The notes: generated from the sequence alone by a model not told the origin. 64,000 bases of DNA from CAWJMD01 sp963845675 (GCA_963845675.1 CAWJSX010000001.1:992001-1056000), one strand, 5' to 3'. Positions 39,124 through 49,536 are shown, counted from the first letter of the stretch. Made by a program: numbers and translations.

Positions 39124-40180
39124 TCACTCGACCGTGACCGGCTCCTTGGACGAGACGAGCACGACCCAGACCGGGCCGGGCGCGAACGTCATGGGTAGGC
39201 GACGAGCCGCGGTGCCGGTCGTGAACGTGGTGGCCGACCCACCCTCCGGCCGGCTCCACGAGGCGGCGAACGCCTGCCCGTCGCGCAGCACCGTCGCCGG
39301 CCCCGTTCCGGTGACTGTCACGAACGGCGTCGGCGCACCGTTCACGTCACGGTTGGCAGAGGACGTCACCGTCACCTCCTGGACGACGACGGTGGCCGCG
39401 CTGTGCTGCACGCCCGCCGGGTCGACGTCCGGCGTGCCGTCGGTGCTGAGCAGCCAGCGCTGCTCGGCGGGCGCCCACTCGAAGCCGATGCTGCTGGACC
39501 GGTACCTCACGGTGACACCGCCTGCAGGCGTGCCACCCGTCGGCGGGGGGCCGAAGACGAAGCCCGTCTCCGGCGGCGGAGCGCTGCCCCCGGCACGCGC
39601 CACGAGCGCGGCCACGTCACCGACGACGTTGTGAGGCGCCCTGCGCGACCGGTCGCGGCGGTAACCCTCCAGCGACGTGTCGAAGCTGACCCGCTCGAAG
39701 TCCGGCCGTCCGCAGGGCGGCGTTCGTGCGACCGCTCGCACCGGAGTCGGCGAACGCGACGCCCGACCACCCGTCGAGGAGGCGACCGTCCGACTCCCGG
39801 GCGCTGCGCACCGGTCCGACCTCGGCGGGAAGGGTCGTGGAGAACACGGCGAGGAGGCGCGTCAGCCCCGCCTCGACCGGCTCGACGTAGACGAGGTCGG
39901 CCTGGGCGATGCCGATCCGGGGACGCGCCCGCGACGTGTTGTCGATCTTCACGGCGAGCACGGGACCGTCGGCGACCGGTAGCCCGGTCAGCCGCGAGAG
40001 CACGGGCGTCGGTGTCGGCGTCGGGGGCGGGGTCGACGTCGTCGGTGGCCCAGGGCTCTGGACCGGGTCCTGCTCGGGCGATCCGCACCCCGCGACGAGC
40101 ACCGCTGCGATGAGAGCGCCGACCCCGATGCCGGAGTGGACGGTCTCAGCACGACCACGGGCGACCGGGAGGCTGTTCAC
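39124..40180 (-). CDS. DUF3048 lipoprotein, one frameshift
   Basis: Predicted exported lipoprotein: GTG 40180, hydrophobic segment GVGALIAAVLVAGC with a VAGC lipobox, a Pro/Thr linker, then the DUF3048 domain (VLSRLTGLPVADGPVLAVKI, RPRIGIAQADLVYVEPVEAG, SARESDGRLL) continuing in another frame (FERVSFDTSLEGYRR, TVRYRSSSIGFEW, VTVTGTGPATVLRDGQAFAA). The shift is near 39712. Function unknown; the family is secreted and common in Gram-positives. GTG overlaps the upstream gene's stop by four bases. Confidence 0.85.
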
Positions 40181-40785
40181 CTGCTCGACGGTACGCCAGC
40201 AGCAGCCAGCAGCCGGGGAGGCTCGTCGTCCATCTCCACGGTCTCCGGGACGGGGGCACGCCCCTGCAGACGTGCCCAGCGGACGACGCGCTTGCGTCGC
40301 ACCGCCTGCGCCTGGAGCACGGCGTCGTTGTGGAACCGGCGCGCGAGGGAGACACGGTGGCACACGGCCGCGAGCGCGTCGAGGTGGTCGCCGGTGACGG
40401 CCGGGTGGTCCTCGGGCAGCTCGTCGATGGTGGCACGCAGCGCTCGGGAGAGGTCGCTCTCGGCCGCCTCGCGCGCCGCGTCGCGGTCGGCCATCCGGCT
40501 CCCCGAGAAGGGGTCGAGCGCCACCTGCGCCGCACGCACCTCACCGGCCTCGATGGCGGCGACGGCCGCGCCTGCGACCAGCAGCGAGCTGGCGGGGTCC
40601 AGCACCCCTGAGCCGGCGAGCTCGGTCACGGCGGTCGCGCGTCGCAGCAGCTGGTTGTCCAGGGCGGCCTGGGCGCCCTCGACCCGACGGTGCAGGCGGT
40701 CGAGCCGGCTCGCGCTGAAGAGGAGGTACCACCCGAGGAGCACCAGGACGACGACCACGAGCAGGGTCCACATCTCCCAGCTCAT
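40177..40785 (-). CDS. LemA-like single-pass membrane protein
   Basis: 202 residues if it starts at ATG 40785: helix MWTLLVVVVLVLLGWYLLF, then a helical domain (DRLHRRVEGAQAALDNQLLR, RVSLARRFHNDAVLQAQAV) similar in layout to LemA proteins, and a polar tail. As the sequence stands, the frame continues without a stop into the C-terminus of pimA (to 41199), giving an apparent fusion. The ATG sits in an ATGA context typical of 4-base overlaps here, so two separate genes with a frameshift in the pimA tail are more likely. Confidence 0.7.
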   Translation of the reverse strand: MSWEMWTLLVVVVLVLLGWYLLFSASRLDRLHRRVEGAQAALDNQLLRRATAVTELAGSGVLDPASSLLVAGAAVAAIEAGEVRAAQVALDPFSGSRMADRDAAREAAESDLSRALRATIDELPEDHPAVTGDHLDALAAVCHRVSLARRFHNDAVLQAQAVRRKRVVRWARLQGRAPVPETVEMDDEPPRLLAAAGVPSSR

Positions 40786-41938
40786 CGACGCCACCTCGAC
40801 AGCAGCGAGGACCGGGGCGACGTGGACGTCGGTGGCGGGCGCGACCATCTCGTAGACGGTGAGGATCTGCTCCGCCACCGTCGACCAGTCGTAGCGCCGC
40901 ACCCAGGCGGAGGCGCGCACGACCATCGCCTCACGCGCAGCGCTGTCGCGCAGGGTCCCGACCACCCGCTGCGCGAGCGCGTCGGCGTCGCCGACCGGGA
41001 ACAGCGCGCCGCACCGCCCGTCGTCCAGGACGCGCGTGAAGGCGCCGAGGTCGCTGGCCACGACGGCGGCGCCGGCGCTCATCGCCTCGACGAGCACGAT
41101 GCCGAAGCTCTCGCCGCCCGTGTGCGGGGCCACGTACACGTCGACGGACGACAGCAGCGAGGCCTTCTCGGCGTCGGAGACCTCGCCCAGGAACGTCACG
41201 GCGTCGGCGTCGGCGACCGAAGCGGGTCCGGGCCTCGTCGACGTCGCCCCGACCGGCGACCAGGAGCCGGACGCCCGGTACGCGGGCGCGGATGCGGCCG
41301 AAGCCGTCCGCGAGCACCTGCAGGCCCTTGCGCGGTTCGTCGATCCGGCCGAGGAACGCGAGGGTCGGCGACTCGGGGGTCCCGGTCCACCGCGGGTCGG
41401 GCAGGGCGTCGTGGAAGACGTCGCACGAGACGCCGTTGGCGATCACCACCGCGTCCCCGCCGAGGTGCTCGACCAGGGTCCGTCGCGCGTCCTCGCTGAC
41501 AGCGATGCGGGCGAGGATCTTCTCCAGCCCTGGCCGCATGAGCGGGTAGACCGCTTGCAGGGCACGCGATCTCGGGATCGAGGTGTGGAAGGTGGCGACG
41601 ATCGGGACCTCTGCGGCCCAGAGCGCGATGAGCGACAGGCTGGGGATCTGCGGCTCGTGCAGGTGCACCAGGTCGAACTGGCCCTCGCCGAGCCACCGGC
41701 GTACACGGGCCGAGGTCACGGGCCCGAACGTCAGGCGCGCGATGGAGCCGTTGTAGGGCACGGGCAGCGCACGACCGGCAGGTTGCACGTACGCGGGGAC
41801 AGGGGTGTCGTCGTCCGCCGGCGCCAGCACGCTGACCTCGTGTCCCAGGCCGATCAGGTGCTCGGCCAGGTCGCGGATGTGGAACTGCACACCGCCCGGG
41901 ACGTCGAGCGAGTACGGGCAGACGATCCCGATCCTCAT
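40782..41938 (-). CDS. pimA: Phosphatidylinositol alpha-mannosyltransferase PimA, frameshifted
   Basis: GT4-family, GT-B fold enzyme adding the first mannose of phosphatidylinositol mannosides. MRIGIVCPYSLDVPGGVQFH, VPYNGSIARLTFGP, LVHLHEPQIPSLSLIA, TFHTSIPRSRA, FLGRIDEPRKGLQVLADG in one frame; VTFLGEVSDAEKASLLSSVD and the EX7E motif in GGESFGIVLVEAMSAG in a second frame after about 41218. ATG 41938 overlaps the acyltransferase stop (ATGA). The C-terminal boundary is uncertain because the frame runs into the LemA-like gene. Confidence 0.92.
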
Positions 41939-42875
41939 CCCTGCGCCGCCTCCTGCGCTCGGGCCAACCGCGCCGGGTCCAGGTCGGCGGTGAAGATCGG
42001 CTGCAGCATGTGCCAGTCCTCGGGGTGCGCGGTGATGCCCTCGCTCGAGCGCGTCGGCACACGCCTGCGTCCGGGCCGCGATCCGCTCGGTGCGCGTGGG
42101 CAGGCCGGAGGGCGGCACCGCGGGGTGGAAGTGGATGACGATGCGGTGACCGGACGGCATGTCCCGGGCCGGCTCGTACCAGATGCTCACCGGGAACAGG
42201 TGCGCACCGGTGACCTCGGCGAGGGTCGCGGGGCCGGCGGCCATCCGGGCGGGATGGCCGCACAGGAGCACGTCCAGCCCCGATCTGCGTCAGGTCGCGG
42301 TCGGCCAGCAGCGGCACCAGGCGGCCGTCCCGCAGCCGGCGCATCAGCGTGGGAAAGACACTGGGGTCCCCGAGCGGCAGGGCCTCGATCCCGATCGAGG
42401 TGCGGTACGCCATGAACGCGTCGAACACCTCCACCGGCTCGAGCCGCTCCGCGACGGTGGTCACGGCGCACAGCTCGTACGCGGCCCATGCGCCGGCCAG
42501 GTCCCAGTTGCCCTGGTGCGCCAGCGAGGCGACGACGCCCTCCTTGGCGTCCAGCGCGGCCCGGACCGGGACGTCGCCCTCGACCCGCACGCCGGCGCGC
42601 ACCTCGTCCGCCGACCAGGACGGCAGGCGGAACGAGTCGCACCAGTACCGCAGGTAGGAGGCGAGCCCGGCGCGCGAGAGCCGTCGCACCTCGTCGGCCG
42701 ACAGGTCGGGCCGCACCCTGGCCAGGTTCGACTCCAGACGTCGAACCGACCCGCCGCGACGACGCCACATCTGGTCGGCGATGCGGGCGAAGATGCCGTA
42801 GGCCACCCGGGCGGGCAGCAGGCGCACGAGCCGCCATCCCAGCAGGTAGGACCACGCCGACAGCCGACGCCTCAC
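41935..42875 (-). CDS. Phosphatidylinositol mannoside acyltransferase, two frameshifts
   Basis: LpxL/HtrB-type membrane acyltransferase acylating the mannose of PIM1/PIM2 (PatA role inferred from context). Segments: RLSAWSYLLGWRLVRLLPAR, the HX4D motif in SLAHQGNWDLAGAW, MAYRTSIGIEALPLGD, then other frames: CGHPARMAAGPATLAEVTGA, HLFPVSIWYEPARD, and DWHMLQPIFTADL at the end. Frame changes near 42278 and 42050. GTG 42875 matches family starts; GTG 42911 in the same frame is an alternative. The stop overlaps pimA. Confidence 0.88.
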
Positions 42876-42918
42876 GGGTCCACCCCTTCGGGCGAGGCCG
42901 GCACCGCGCACTGCTGCC

Positions 42919-43523
42919 TCACGGTGTGCGCCCGCTGGCCGACACGGTCACGACGCTGGCCGCGGCCAGGAGGGCGAGGACGACGGTGAGGACGACAGTG
43001 GGGGCGCCCGACACCGACGGCGAAGGTCGCGACGAGCACGACGGCGAGGCGGTCCGCGCGTTCCGCGATGCCACCCGACGCCGTCATCCCGAGCCCCTCG
43101 GCCCGAGCCCTGACGTACGGCACGACGGACCCGAGCACGAGGCACAGCAGGGCGAGCAGAGCCGTGGCGCGCTCGTCGCCTCGCCCGGTGAACCAGACGA
43201 CGAGGCCACCGAAGACCGCGGCATCGCCGAAGCGGTCGCAGGTGGAGTCGAGGAACGCGCCCCAGGTCGTCGAGCGACGCGTCCCGCGCTCGCGCAGGAT
43301 GCGAGCCATCACACCGTCGACCGAGTCGGTCAGCGCGAAGACCGTGATCGCGACCGTGCCGACCCACAGCTCCCCACGCGGGTAGAACCAGAGCGCGGAC
43401 GCGATCACGCCCGACCGTGCCCAGGACGGTGACCGGCGTCCGGCCCGAGCCCCAGCGCAGCAGCAGGTTGGCCACGGGCGTGAACAGCCGGGTGGCGAAG
43501 GACCGGGCGTAGCGGTTGAGCAT
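42919..43523 (-). CDS. pgsA: CDP-diacylglycerol-dependent phosphatidyltransferase (phosphatidylinositol phosphate synthase-like), two frameshifts
   Basis: Multi-pass enzyme making the phosphatidylinositol precursor of PIMs. N-terminus MLNRYARSFATRLFTPVANL, then in a second frame the CDP-alcohol phosphotransferase signature: DSVDGVMARILRER ... GAFLDSTCDRFGD, with all four aspartates present. Helices ATALLALLCLVLGSVVPYVR and RLAVVLVATFAVGV follow, and the last helix PTVVLTVVLALLAAASVVTV is in a third frame. Changes near 43412 and 43010. Assignment to the inositol enzyme over a glycerol enzyme rests on the adjacent acyltransferase and pimA. Confidence 0.88.
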
Positions 43524-43732
43524 GGCTCCATGGCTGTGTCGGGGGCGGGTCGGGGGCCGGGTCGAGGGTCGGCGTCACCCGGGCGGCTCCCCGGACCGGG
43601 GCTGGGTCGCCCGCGGTCAGCCTAGTGCGAGGGCGACGCCCTTCCGCCCGCTCCGTCTCGTCGTTGCGCGCGCTCGACCGGAAGGCCAGAGTGGTGCCCA
43701 CCCCAGCCGCGCCGACGAAGGATCGCCTGACG

Positions 43733-45879
43733 ATGACTGGCCCGACCAGGACCGACGAGGTTCGCAACATCGTGCTCGTGGGGCACACGGGCGCGGGCAA
43801 GACCACCCTCGTCGAGGCCCTGCTGGCCGGCACCGGGCGCGATCTCCGCGGGCCGGCTCGGTGGCCGATGGGTCGCACGGTGAGCGACTTCGAGGACGTC
43901 GAGAAGCGGCTCGGCCGGTCGGTGTCGCTGGCCGTGGCCCACACGCGGGTGCCGCACCCGGCCGAGCCATCGACGACGGTGCGCCTGACGTTGATCGACA
44001 CGCCCTGGCCACCCGGACTTCGTCGGCGAGCTGCGAGCCGGTCTGCGAGGAGCGGATGCCGCCGTCTTCGTCGTGTCGGCCGTCGACGGCATCGACGGGG
44101 CGACCCGGCTGGCGTGGGACGAGTGCGCGGCCGTCGGGATGCCGCGCATCATCGTCGTCACCCACGTGGACCTGCCCCGCGGTGACTTCGAGACGATCCT
44201 GGAGATCTGCCAGCGGCTGTTCGGCCAGGAGACGGTCCAGCCGCTTTACCTGCCCCTGCTCGCGGACGACGACAGCCCCGCGGGGCTGATCGGGCTGCTG
44301 TCCTGGACGGTGTTCGACACGTCCTCGGGCGAGCTCGAGGCACGGCCCGCCGACCCGGAGCACATCGAGGCAGCGGGCGGCCGCCGGGACGCGCTCGTGG
44401 AGGGGATCATCGCCGAGTCGGAGGACGACGACCTGCTCGACCGCTACCTGGCCGGGAAGCGCGTCTCGTACGACCAGCTGGTCACCGACCTCGAGGCGGC
44501 GGTCGCGCGCGGCACGTTCCACCCGGTGCTGCCCTGCGTGCCGACGACCGGGCTCGGCATCCGCGAGCTGGTGGAGGTGCTCGTGCGCGGCCTGCCGTCG
44601 CCCGCGGAGCACACGGTCCCCCGGGTCACGACGCCGGACGGCCATCCCCGGCTCGTCGGACTCGGCGGACCGGGACGGTCCGCTGGTCGCCGAGGTGCTC
44701 AAGACGACCAGCGACCCCTACGTCGGGCGCGTCAGCCTGGTCCGGGTCTTCTCGGGCACCCTCCACCCCAGCACGGAGGTGCACGTCAGCGGGCACCTCG
44801 CCGCCGACGGTTCACGGACCCCGCGGCGAGCCGGCAGGTCACGACCTCGACGAGCGCGCCGCCACCGTCGCCCTGCCGCAGGGTGCGTCAGCTGACCGCG
44901 GTGCCGCGCGCGGTCGCGGGCGACCTGGTCGCCGTCAGCAAGCTGATGCACGCCGAGACCGGCGACACGCTGTCGAGCCCCGACGACCCGGCCCTGATGG
45001 AGCCGTGGGTGCTGCCCGAACCGCTTCTGCCGGTGGCGATCTCGGCTCCCGTCAGCCGCGCAGGAGGACAAGCTCGCCCACGCCCTCGTGCGTCTCCAGG
45101 CCGAGGACCCGACCGCGCGCGTCGTGGTCGACCCCGACACGGGCCAGCAGGTGCTGTGGTGCATGGGCGAGGCGCACCTCGAGGTGCTGCTCGACCGGCT
45201 GGCCACGCGCGGCGGCGTGCAGGCCGAGACGCGCCCGGTGAAGGTCGCCGTCCGAGAGACGGTGACGGGCACGGGTTCGGGCCACGGCCGCAACGTCAAG
45301 CAGAGCGGCGGGCACGGTCAGTACGCCGTCGTCGACCTCATCGTCGAGCCGCTGCCGCAGGGCGCCGGCTTCGAGTTCGTCGACGAGGTCACCGGAGGCG
45401 CGGTCCCCCGGCAGTACATCCCCAGCGTCGAGAAGGGCGTCCGCGCGCAGCTCGCCAAGGGCGTGCGCGCCGGCTACCCGCTCGTCGACGTGCGGGTGCG
45501 GCTGACCGGCGGCAAGGCCCACAGCGTGGACTCCTCGGACGCGGCCTTCGCGACGGCGGGTGCCCTGGCCCTGACCGAGGCGGCTCAGGCCGCCGGCATC
45601 GCGTTCCTCGAGCCGGTCGACGAGGTCACGGTCGCGATGGACGACGAGTTCGTGGGCGCGGTGATGGCCGACCTGTCCAGTCGCCGGGCCAGCGTCACGG
45701 GCACCGAGCCCGGGCTGTCCGGACGGACGACGGTGCACGCCGACGTGCCCGCCTTCGAGCTGACGCGCTACGCCATCGACCTACGGGCCGTCGCCCACGG
45801 CACGGGCACGTTCACGCGACGCTACGCGTCGCACGCCCCGGCGCCACCGCACGTCTGCGACCGGCTCACCGCGGGCTGA
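43733..45879 (+). CDS. Elongation factor G-like GTPase (EF-G2 type), about five frameshifts
   Basis: Paralogue of EF-G. G1 loop GHTGAGKTT, G3 DTPGHPDF (visible after removing one extra T near 44008), an atypical G4 THVD in place of NKxD, then EF-G domains II-V: SDPYVGRVSLVRVFSGTLHP, GEAHLEVLLDRLATRGGVQA, GRNVKQSGGHGQYAVVDLIV, GGAVPRQYIPSVEKGVRAQL, RRASVTGTEPGLSGRTTVHA. Frame changes near 44008, 44665, 44830, 44885 and 45062. ATG 43733. It is not next to ribosomal genes and interrupts the thrS-HIT-pgsA order on the opposite strand, so it is not the canonical fusA. Confidence 0.88.
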
Positions 45880-45903
45880 CGTCCGGCCTCGCGGGCCCGG
45901 CGA

Positions 45904-46509
45904 TCACGCTTCCCCGGCTCCCGGCGCGCCCCGCGTCCAGGCATAGGCGATCCGGCGACGCGTGTCCGACAACAGCTCGGGAAGCGCCTTCGTGCGGGCG
46001 ACGACCGGCAGGAAGTTCGCGTCCCCGCTCCACCGCGGCACGACGTGCTGGTGCAGGTGCGCGGCGATGCCGGCGCCCGGCGACCGCACCCTGGTTCATG
46101 CCGATGTTGAAGCCGTGGGGCGAGGCGACGGAGCGGATCACGCGCATGGCCGTCTGCGTCATCTCCGCGAGCTCGACCGTCTCGTCGGCGGTCAGGTCGG
46201 CGTAGTCGGCCACGTGGCGGTACGGGCACAGGAGCAGGTGTCCGGGGTTGTAGGGGAACAGGTTCAACACGGCGTAGCAGTGCGTGCCGCGCGCCACGAC
46301 GAGCGCCGTCTCGTCGTCCGAGTCGACGGCCCGGCAGAACGGGCACTGCTCGCCGGGCGAGTCGTCCAGCGGCTTGCCGGACGCGTCACCACCGGCGATG
46401 TAGACCATCCGGTGCGGCGTCCACAGCCTCTCGAACCCGTCCGGTTCGCCGGGGTGGTCGTCGCCGACCGAACGACCCGTCGGCCCGACGCCTCCGACGA
46501 TCCCGTCAT
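45904..46509 (-). CDS. HIT-family nucleotide hydrolase/phosphorylase, frameshifted
   Basis: Histidine-triad protein acting on dinucleotide polyphosphates or AMP conjugates (Ap4A phosphorylase-like sub-family). ERLWTPHRMVYIAGGD, CPFCRAVDSDDE, NLFPYNPGHLLLCPYRHVAD, FNIGMNQGA in one frame, then AAHLHQHVVPRWSGDANFLP with the HxHxH triad in another, after an extra G near 46085. The only plausible start (ATG 46509) is in a third frame, implying a second shift near 46450. It follows thrS by 12 bases, the conserved thrS-HIT pair of actinobacteria. Confidence 0.87.
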
Positions 46510-46521
46510 CGCCGCCGGCTC

Positions 46522-48555
46522 TCAGACCTGGGCCCGGGAGCGGACCGCCTCGACGATGCGGGCCACCGCGTCCTCCACCGGCACGCCGTTGTCCTGCCGT
46601 CCGTCGCGGTAGCGGAAGGACACCGCTCCGGCGGCGACGTCGTCGGCCCCGGCGATCAGCTGGAACGGCACCTTCTGCTTGGTGTGCGTGCGGATCTTCT
46701 TCTGCATCCGGTCGTCGGAGTCGTCGACCTCGACCCGGACCCCCTCTGCCCGCAGGAGCCCGGCCACGTGGTGGAGGTGGTCGGCGAAGTCGGCGGCCAC
46801 CGGGATCCCCACGACCTGGACGGGTGCCAGCCACGGCGGGAAGGCGCCGGCGTAGTGCTCGGTGAGGATGCCGAAGAAGCGCTCGATCGACCCGAAGAGG
46901 GCGCGGTGGATCATGATCGGACGCTGCCGGGAGCCGTCGGAGGCGGTGTACTCGAGCTCGAAGCGCTCGGGCAGGTTGAAGTCCAGCTGGACGGTCGACA
47001 TCTGCCAGGTCCGGCCGATCGCGTCACGGGCCTGCACCGAGATCTTCGGACCGTAGAAGGCCGCGCCGCCCGGGTCGGGACGCAGCTCGAGACCCGAGTT
47101 CTCGCCCACCTCGGCGAGGATCTGGGTGGCCTCCTCCCAGATCTCGTCCGAACCGACGGACTTGTCGGGGTTCCTCGTCGACAGCTCGAGGAAGAAGTCG
47201 TCGAGTCCGTAGTCGGCCAGCAGGTCCAGCACGAACCGCAGGGTCGCGGCCAGCTCGTCCTTCAGCTGGTCGCGGGTGCAGTAGATGTGCGCGTCGTCCA
47301 TGGTGAGTCCCCGGACGCGGGTGAGCCCGTGGACGACGCCCGACTTCTCGTAGCGGTAGACCGTACCGAACTCGAACAGCCGCAGCGGCAGGTCGCGGTA
47401 CGAGCGGCCGGTGCTGCGGTAGATGAGGTTGTGGAACGGGCAGTTCATCGGCTTGAGGTAGTAGTCCTGCCCCGGCTTCACCACCTCGCCGTCGGGACCG
47501 GTGACGGCGTCCATGTGCATGGCGGGGAACATCCCGTCCGCGTACCACTGCGAGGTGTCCCGGAGGTCTCGAACAGCGCTGCCTTGGTGATGTGCGGCGA
47601 GTAGACGAACTCGTAGCCCGCCTGCTCGTGCCGCTGGCGCGAGTAGTCCTCCATGGAGCGTCGGATGATGCCGCCACGCGGGTGGAACACGGCCAGGCCC
47701 GATCCGACCTCGTCGGGGAAGGAGAACAGGTCGAGCTCCGCGCCGATACGCCGGTGGTCGCGTCGCTCCGCCTCGGCCAGGCGCTCCTTGTACGCGACGA
47801 GCGCGTCCTTGGTGGGCCACGCGGTGCCGTACACCCGCTGCAGCTGCGGGTTCTTCTCGCTCCCGCGCCAGTAGGCGGCGGCCGTCCGCATCAGGGAGAA
47901 GCCGTTGCCGATCAGCTTGGTGGTCGGCAGGTGCGGGCCGCGGCAGAGGTCCTTCCAGACCGTCGAGCCGTCGCGGCGGAGGTTGTCGTAGATCGTCAGC
48001 TCGCCCGCGCCGACCTCGGCGTCTGCGCCCTCGGCGATCTCCTCGCCATCGCCGCCCTTGAGGCCGACCAGCTCGCACTTGTACGGCTCCGACGCGAGCT
48101 CGGCGCGCGCCTCGTCCTCGGAGACGACCCGGCGCGAGAAGACCTGCCCCTCCTTGACGATGCGCTGCATCACCTTCTCGAGGCGCTTGGTGTCCTCGGG
48201 CGTGAAGGGCTCGGCCACGTCGAAGTCGTAGTAGAAGCCGTCGCGCACGGGCGGGCCGATGCCCAGCCTCGCGTCGGGGAAGACCTCCTGGACGGCCTGC
48301 GCGAGGACGTGAGCGGTGGAGTGCCGCAGGACGGCTGAGACCGTCCTCGCTGCTCATCACGACCGGCTCGACCACGTCACCGTCGCCCAGGGGATGCACC
48401 AGGTCACGCAGCTCGCCGTTGACCCTGGCCACCACGACGGCCTCGGGGCCGTGCTGCGCTCCGGCCTCCGCGGCGAAGATGGCCTCGCCGGCGGTCGTGC
48501 CCTGCTCGACCGATCGCTCGCTTCCGGCGACGGACACGGTCAGCTGGGCAGGCAC
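46522..48555 (-). CDS. thrS: Threonyl-tRNA synthetase, two frameshifts
   Basis: Class II synthetase. N-terminal TGS domain (SVEQGTTAGEAIFAAEAGAQ), editing domain (GFYYDFDVAEPFTPEDTKRL), catalytic domain with YYLKPMNCPFHNLIYRST, motif 2 YRYEKSGVVHGLTRVRG, motif 3 IHRALFGSIERFFGILTEHY, and anticodon-binding C-terminus (DRMQKKIRTHTKQKVPFQLI). Frame changes near 48340 and 47570. GTG start at 48555. About 670 residues when repaired. This essential gene cannot plausibly be broken, which supports sequence error as the cause. Confidence 0.94.
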   Translation of the reverse strand: MPAQLTVSVAGSERSVEQGTTAGEAIFAAEAGAQHGPEAVVVARVNGELRDLVHPLGDGDVVEPVVMSSEDGLSRPAALHRSRPRAGRPGGLPRREAGHRPARARRLLLRLRRGRALHARGHQAPREGDAAHRQGGAGLLAPGRLRGRGARRARVGAVQVRAGRPQGRRWRGDRRGRRRRGRRGRADDLRQPPPRRLDGLEGPLPRPAPADHQADRQRLLPDADGRRLLAREREEPAAAAGVRHRVAHQGRARRVQGAPGRGGATRPPAYRRGARPVLLPRRGRIGPGRVPPAWRHHPTLHGGLLAPAARAGGLRVRLLAAHHQGSAVRDLRDTSQWYADGMFPAMHMDAVTGPDGEVVKPGQDYYLKPMNCPFHNLIYRSTGRSYRDLPLRLFEFGTVYRYEKSGVVHGLTRVRGLTMDDAHIYCTRDQLKDELAATLRFVLDLLADYGLDDFFLELSTRNPDKSVGSDEIWEEATQILAEVGENSGLELRPDPGGAAFYGPKISVQARDAIGRTWQMSTVQLDFNLPERFELEYTASDGSRQRPIMIHRALFGSIERFFGILTEHYAGAFPPWLAPVQVVGIPVAADFADHLHHVAGLLRAEGVRVEVDDSDDRMQKKIRTHTKQKVPFQLIAGADDVAAGAVSFRYRDGRQDNGVPVEDAVARIVEAVRSRAQV

Positions 48556-48627
48556 GGGCTTCTCCTCGGGACGTCGACGTGCGGCAGGCGCCGCGCGCCG
48601 ATGCTATCGGCGGGGGGTCGCGATCCC

Positions 48628-49299
48628 TCAGCCGGTTTCCGTCGAGACCGCGGAGCCCTCCTCCGCCATTGGCTCCTCCTCCAGCACCACCTCGTCGCCA
48701 CGGCGGACGAGGCCGGGCTTCAGCACCCGGGCGTAGACGCCGAGGCACTGCCGCGGCGTGCCTGTCACCTCCAGCACCACCTCCCCGATCGCGACCCGGC
48801 GCCCGACCCAACCGCGTTCGGCTCCGGGATGGTCGATCTCGAGCACGAGGTTGGCGCGGGGCTGGGGGTCGCAGCCGTCGGGGGCGTCGGACGCGGACTG
48901 CGCGTCGACGCTGACCAGGTGGACGGGCTCGACGCCAGCGCGTCGCCCGGCCGCAGGGGCGATACGCACGGTGGCCCCGGCCAGACCACCCGGGGCTGCG
49001 CCCGCGGCCCCGCTCAGCGCGGCCTCGGCGTCCCCGCGCGTCACCGGCCGACCGTCCCCCACGTCCACCGTCAGCTCACCGTCGACGACGCCCACCGCGA
49101 CGGCGCGCAGCCAGGGTGCGTCGCGACCGCTGAGCGGCTCGCCCTCCTCATCGAGGAGCACCCAGCACCGGTCGTCCAGCAGGCCCGCCGGGCCGATCAG
49201 GACCTCGCTCAATGACTCAGCACCCGCGGCGCGCAGCGGGTACCGGTAGAGCTCCCCCACGCGCCCGACGACCGTTGCCGACTCCTGCAGACCGTCCAT
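48628..49299 (-). CDS. MOSC-domain protein
   Basis: 223 residues from ATG 49299. N-terminal beta-barrel VGRVGELYRYPLRAAGAESL and C-terminal MOSC domain (GDAEAALSG, RANLVLEIDHPGAERGWVG, VTGTPRQCLGVYARVLKPG) with the conserved cysteine in RQCLG. MOSC proteins handle sulfur of the molybdenum cofactor or act as molybdoenzymes such as mARC; which applies here is unknown. The ORF itself is unbroken, unlike its neighbours. Confidence 0.87.
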   Translation of the reverse strand: MDGLQESATVVGRVGELYRYPLRAAGAESLSEVLIGPAGLLDDRCWVLLDEEGEPLSGRDAPWLRAVAVGVVDGELTVDVGDGRPVTRGDAEAALSGAAGAAPGGLAGATVRIAPAAGRRAGVEPVHLVSVDAQSASDAPDGCDPQPRANLVLEIDHPGAERGWVGRRVAIGEVVLEVTGTPRQCLGVYARVLKPGLVRRGDEVVLEEEPMAEEGSAVSTETG

Positions 49300-49353
49300 G
49301 TGGTCAGGGTACGTCGGGGGACGGGGCGGGCGGGGCGGACGCTGGGACGACGA

Positions 49354-49379
49354 GAGCCCCGTCCGCCCGGACGGGGCTC
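49354..49379 (-). terminator. Hairpin downstream of tRNA-Val(CAC)
   Basis: An 11-base-pair perfect stem (GAGCCCCGTCC / GGACGGGGCTC) with a four-base GCCC loop lies 25 bases past the tRNA 3' end on the minus strand. No run of U follows, as is common in high-GC actinobacteria. It may also shape the leader of the MOSC gene. Confidence 0.6.
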
Positions 49380-49403
49380 GAGGCCGCTCGCTGTACGTGC
49401 TGG

Positions 49404-49475
49404 TGGGCGATACTGGGTTCGAACCAGTGACCTCCTCGGTGTGAACGAGGCGCTCTACCACTGAGCCAATCGCCC
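49404..49475 (-). tRNA. tRNA-Val(CAC)
   Basis: 72 bases fold as a cloverleaf: acceptor stem GGGCGAT/ATCGCCC, D-arm GCTCAGTGGTAGAGC, anticodon stem CCTCG/CGAGG with loop TTCACAC (anticodon CAC), T-arm CTGGTTCGAACCCAG, discriminator A. CCA is not encoded directly after it. Reads GUG codons. Its acceptor stem and T-arm nearly match those of tRNA-Val(GAC) at 55600. Confidence 0.97.
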
Positions 49476-49536
49476 TTGGCGCGGCATCACCCTACCCGAT
49501 GCCCGGACGTGACCCCGCACCGGCTCGCGAGCGGCC

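Noticed and set aside
43733..45879. Programmed ribosomal frameshifting as the cause of the frame changes
   Set aside because: Five changes within one gene and similar breaks in more than 20 others, without conserved slippery sites, point to sequence error.
43733..45879. Canonical translation elongation factor fusA
   Set aside because: Atypical G4 motif and absence of rpsL, rpsG or tuf nearby indicate an EF-G2 paralogue.
49380..49461. Coding extension of the MOSC gene through the tRNA (VERLVHTEEVTGSNPVSPT)
   Set aside because: That peptide is the translated tRNA-Val; the MOSC start is ATG 49299.
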